Below, in pieces: positions 6,075 through 8,524 of a DNA stretch of 8,524 bases (positions are counted from its first letter, which is position 1; the number at the start of each line of letters is the position of its first letter). Location: assembly GCA_004297635.1 (NCBI GenBank), contig SCUQ01000131.1:1-8524 (forward strand), given 5' to 3'. Source of the DNA: Rhizorhabdus sp. Lineage in GTDB: Bacteria > Pseudomonadota > Alphaproteobacteria > Sphingomonadales > Sphingomonadaceae. Under the pieces are notes generated by a model that saw only the letters and a list, made by a program, of their open reading frames with translations, was not told the DNA's origin and searched no databases. The translations under genes were made by a program, and so were the position numbers.

Positions 6075-8524
6075 ATGGGAAAGCATTTAGCTTCGTCGCT
6101 GGTTCTTGGCGTCAGCATGCTCGCGATCGCCGGGCCGCTGCATGCGCAGGCCGTTGCTCCGGCCGGCGCGGCTGCGTCATCCGATAGCGACGCCACGGCC
6201 GCCGCCGATATCATCGTCACCGGATCGCGCATCGTTCGCGACGGCTACACCGCGCCGACGCCGGTCACGGTCGCGACGACCGAAGATCTGATGCGCTCGA
6301 CGCCGTCGAACATCCCCGACGCGCTCAACAAGCTGCCGCAGTTCACCAACTCGCTGAGCCCGTCCAAGGCCGCGCTGAACTTCTCCAACGCGCCGATCCA
6401 TGGCAACGTCCTCAACCTGCGCAGCCTCGGCACGCCGAGCAACAATCCGAAGGGGCCGCTGCGCACCTTGATCCTGTTCGACGGCCAGCGCGTTTCGCCG
6501 ACCAGCTATGTCGGTACCATCGACACCAACGTCCTGCCGCAGCTGCTGATGCAGCGGGTCGACGTGGTCACGGGCGGCGCTTCGGCAGCCTGGGGTTCGG
6601 ACGCCGTCGCCGGTGTCGTCAACTTCGTCCTCGACAAGCAGTTCACCGGCATCAAGGGCGTCGCCCAGATCGGTACGTCCGAGCGAGGCGACAATGACAA
6701 TCAGCGCCTCGGCCTCGCCATCGGGCAGGATTTCGCCGGCGGACGCGGCCATGTTCTGGCGAGCGGCGAATATACCAACAACAAGGGCATGCTGCGCAGC
6801 GATCGCAACTATGCGACCAAGGGCTACAACTATGTCGGCAGCGTGGTCGGCTGCGCGGTTCCGACCGGCCAGCCCGCATCGGTCTGCTCGCCCGGCGGCG
6901 CGCTCAACCCGTTCACGATCGGCAGCGATATCCTGATTTCGGCCCTGTCGCCAAATGGCCGCATCGTCGGGGCGAGCAACGCCGGCAATCCCAATGTCGG
7001 CCGCGTGATCAACAATGACGGCACGACCCGGCCGTTCAGCCCGGGTACGCCGGTCGGCACCGCCGGCTTCCAGTCGGGTGGCGACGGCTACAAGATTCCC
7101 GCGACCGGCCACGCCGTCGCGCCCTACAAGACCTACCAGTTCTTCGGCCGGGTCGATTATGACCTGACCGACGACGTGAAGGCCTATGTGCAGGGCGCCT
7201 GGTCGCGCGCCGATCTCCGCTATCGCACCCAGGTCAATGCGCTGGTGCCGGCGTCGGGCGGCGTCAACATCTACAAGGGCAATCCCTATCTTTCGACGGC
7301 GCTCGATGGCGCGCTGCCCACCGCCAACGACTTCTACACCGTCGGGCAGTATAATGCGGGCCAGGATCTGCCGCTCGCGAAGGAGCGCACCGACTACTGG
7401 ATGATCAACGCCGGCCTGAACGGCGACATGGGCGGCTTCAAATGGGCCGTGAACTATTCGCATGGCGATTCGGTCCACAAGCTCGCCAATTCCGGCCTGT
7501 ATGATTATAAGAAGCTGTACGCTGCGTCCGATGCGGTGCGGAACCCGGCCAATGGCCAGATCACCTGCCGGGTGCTGCTCGATCCGGCGGTCGCCTCGCA
7601 ATATCAGGGCTGCTCGCCGATCAACGTCCTGAACGGCAATCCGCAGGCCTCGACCCCGGCCGGCTATGCCTATGCCACCGGCACGTCGCGGTACCGGGCG
7701 GCGATCCGCCAGGATGCGGTCGCGGCCAACATCAGCGGCTCGCTGTTCGAGCTGCCGGCCGGTCCGGTCGATTTCACGGTCGGCGCCGAATATCGCCGGC
7801 AGAAGCTGGACCTGACCAGCAATGCCGCTCCGGCGCTGCTCGACACCACCGCCGAGCGCAGCGCCTATTTCGCGGGCCTGCGCGGTGTTCCGGCAGGCGC
7901 GCTGTTCTACTGGCTGACCAATGTCGGCACCGCCAACGGCAAGCTGAACGTCAAGGAAGCCTTTGCCGAGGTCGCGGTCCCGATCCTCAAGGATGCGACC
8001 TTCGCGCAGGAACTGAGCCTGAACGGTGCGGCCCGCATTACCGACTATTCGACCTCGGGCACGGTCAAGACCTGGAAGATCGGCGGCACCTGGAAGCCGG
8101 TGAACGATGTCCTGTTCCGCGCCACCCTGTCGCGTGACATCCGGGCGCCCAACCTGTTCGAACTGTTCGCCGGCGCGCAGAGCGGCATCGGTATCGTCAA
8201 CGATCTGCGGACCACGAGCGGAACCTATGGCAGCGGGCTGAACCAGAATGTCAGCACGATCACCGCGGGCAACCCGAACCTGAAGGCGGAAAAGGCCAAG
8301 ACCCTGACCGTGGGTACGGTGCTCACCCCGTCCTTCGCGCCGGGCCTCTCGCTGTCGGTCGATTATTACCGCATCAAGGTCAGCAACCTGATCGACTCGC
8401 TCTCCGCGCAGCAGATCATCACCAACTGCTTCAATGCCGGTGGATCGGGCGTGCCCGAATGTTCGCTGATCAGCCGCCCGACGCCGACCAGCCTGCCGTC
8501 TCTCGTCAGCATCGTGCCGGCCAA
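6075..8524 (+). CDS. TonB-dependent outer-membrane receptor, 3' end cut by window edge
   Basis: Outer-membrane gated channel energised by TonB-ExbB-ExbD that imports large or scarce substrates. The frame runs uninterrupted from the ATG at 6075 to the window end, 816 codons without a stop. The signal peptide covers residues 1-24, with likely cleavage at LHA|QA. A TonB box-like DIIVTGSR lies at 45-52. The plug domain follows to about residue 180 and contains RTLILFDGQRV and the conserved TGGASAAWGSDAVAGVVNFVLD segment from 166, with Trp173 where Tyr is usual. The barrel follows, including SRDIRAPNLFELF from 686. Relatives usually run to roughly 900-1000 aa, so the last barrel strands are missing. 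Three close cysteine pairs (260/271, 498/513, 785/796) suggest disulfide-braced extracellular loops. Its promoter region is shared divergently with the transporter operon, which suggests co-regulation. Substrate is unknown; a siderophore is possible, but the catabolic neighbours favour a carbon substrate. Confidence 0.95.
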   Translation, partial: MGKHLASSLVLGVSMLAIAGPLHAQAVAPAGAAASSDSDATAAADIIVTGSRIVRDGYTAPTPVTVATTEDLMRSTPSNIPDALNKLPQFTNSLSPSKAALNFSNAPIHGNVLNLRSLGTPSNNPKGPLRTLILFDGQRVSPTSYVGTIDTNVLPQLLMQRVDVVTGGASAAWGSDAVAGVVNFVLDKQFTGIKGVAQIGTSERGDNDNQRLGLAIGQDFAGGRGHVLASGEYTNNKGMLRSDRNYATKGYNYVGSVVGCAVPTGQPASVCSPGGALNPFTIGSDILISALSPNGRIVGASNAGNPNVGRVINNDGTTRPFSPGTPVGTAGFQSGGDGYKIPATGHAVAPYKTYQFFGRVDYDLTDDVKAYVQGAWSRADLRYRTQVNALVPASGGVNIYKGNPYLSTALDGALPTANDFYTVGQYNAGQDLPLAKERTDYWMINAGLNGDMGGFKWAVNYSHGDSVHKLANSGLYDYKKLYAASDAVRNPANGQITCRVLLDPAVASQYQGCSPINVLNGNPQASTPAGYAYATGTSRYRAAIRQDAVAANISGSLFELPAGPVDFTVGAEYRRQKLDLTSNAAPALLDTTAERSAYFAGLRGVPAGALFYWLTNVGTANGKLNVKEAFAEVAVPILKDATFAQELSLNGAARITDYSTSGTVKTWKIGGTWKPVNDVLFRATLSRDIRAPNLFELFAGAQSGIGIVNDLRTTSGTYGSGLNQNVSTITAGNPNLKAEKAKTLTVGTVLTPSFAPGLSLSVDYYRIKVSNLIDSLSAQQIITNCFNAGGSGVPECSLISRPTPTSLPSLVSIVPA

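Noticed and set aside
6177..7601. 474-codon minus-strand open frame opposite the receptor
   Set aside because: It is antisense to an unmistakable plug and barrel sequence; its composition is typical of a shadow frame.

Overview
The window is GC-rich, about 65% or more by eye, tightly packed and without RNA genes, insertion sequences or CRISPR. The long TonB-dependent receptor, the P450 with its small ferredoxin, the exported M20 hydrolase and the high GC content suggest an alphaproteobacterial sphingomonad (Sphingomonas, Sphingobium or Novosphingobium type). That assignment is an inference from gene style, not a database match.

Layout. (1) Positions 1-2852, plus strand: a P450cam-like cytochrome P450 whose first residues lie left of the window, a 63-aa [3Fe-4S]-type ferredoxin, and a secreted M20-family metallopeptidase whose ATG overlaps the ferredoxin stop (ATGA). 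These three look like one operon. (2) Positions 2871-5689, minus strand: a spinster-type MFS transporter followed by an NAD(P)-dependent aldehyde dehydrogenase, with an ATGA overlap also available at this junction. The two operons converge across an 18-bp gap that contains a hairpin. (3) Positions 5690-6074: a 385-bp divergent regulatory region. (4) Positions 6075 to the end, plus strand: a TonB-dependent outer-membrane receptor, cut by the right edge after about 816 codons.

How the genes may work together (inference): the receptor takes a substrate across the outer membrane, the exported M20 enzyme may trim an amide or peptide bond in the periplasm, and the MFS protein carries the product through the inner membrane. 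The P450 with its ferredoxin would hydroxylate it, and the aldehyde dehydrogenase would oxidise a resulting aldehyde to an acid. This fits a catabolic locus for a hydrophobic natural product or xenobiotic; the substrate cannot be read from the sequence. No ferredoxin reductase, alcohol dehydrogenase or regulator gene is present in the window.

The least explained DNA is the divergent region. It holds two facing promoter-like elements that share an inverted 8-mer (CATTTCTG/CAGAAATG), a 28-bp GC-rich dyad between them, a GTGCAA/TTGCAC inverted pair bracketing the receptor promoter, and a foldable leader directly before a strong ribosome binding site. I see no clearly new type of system. The P450/[3Fe-4S] ferredoxin/exported peptidase operon and the divergent control region are the parts most worth following up.
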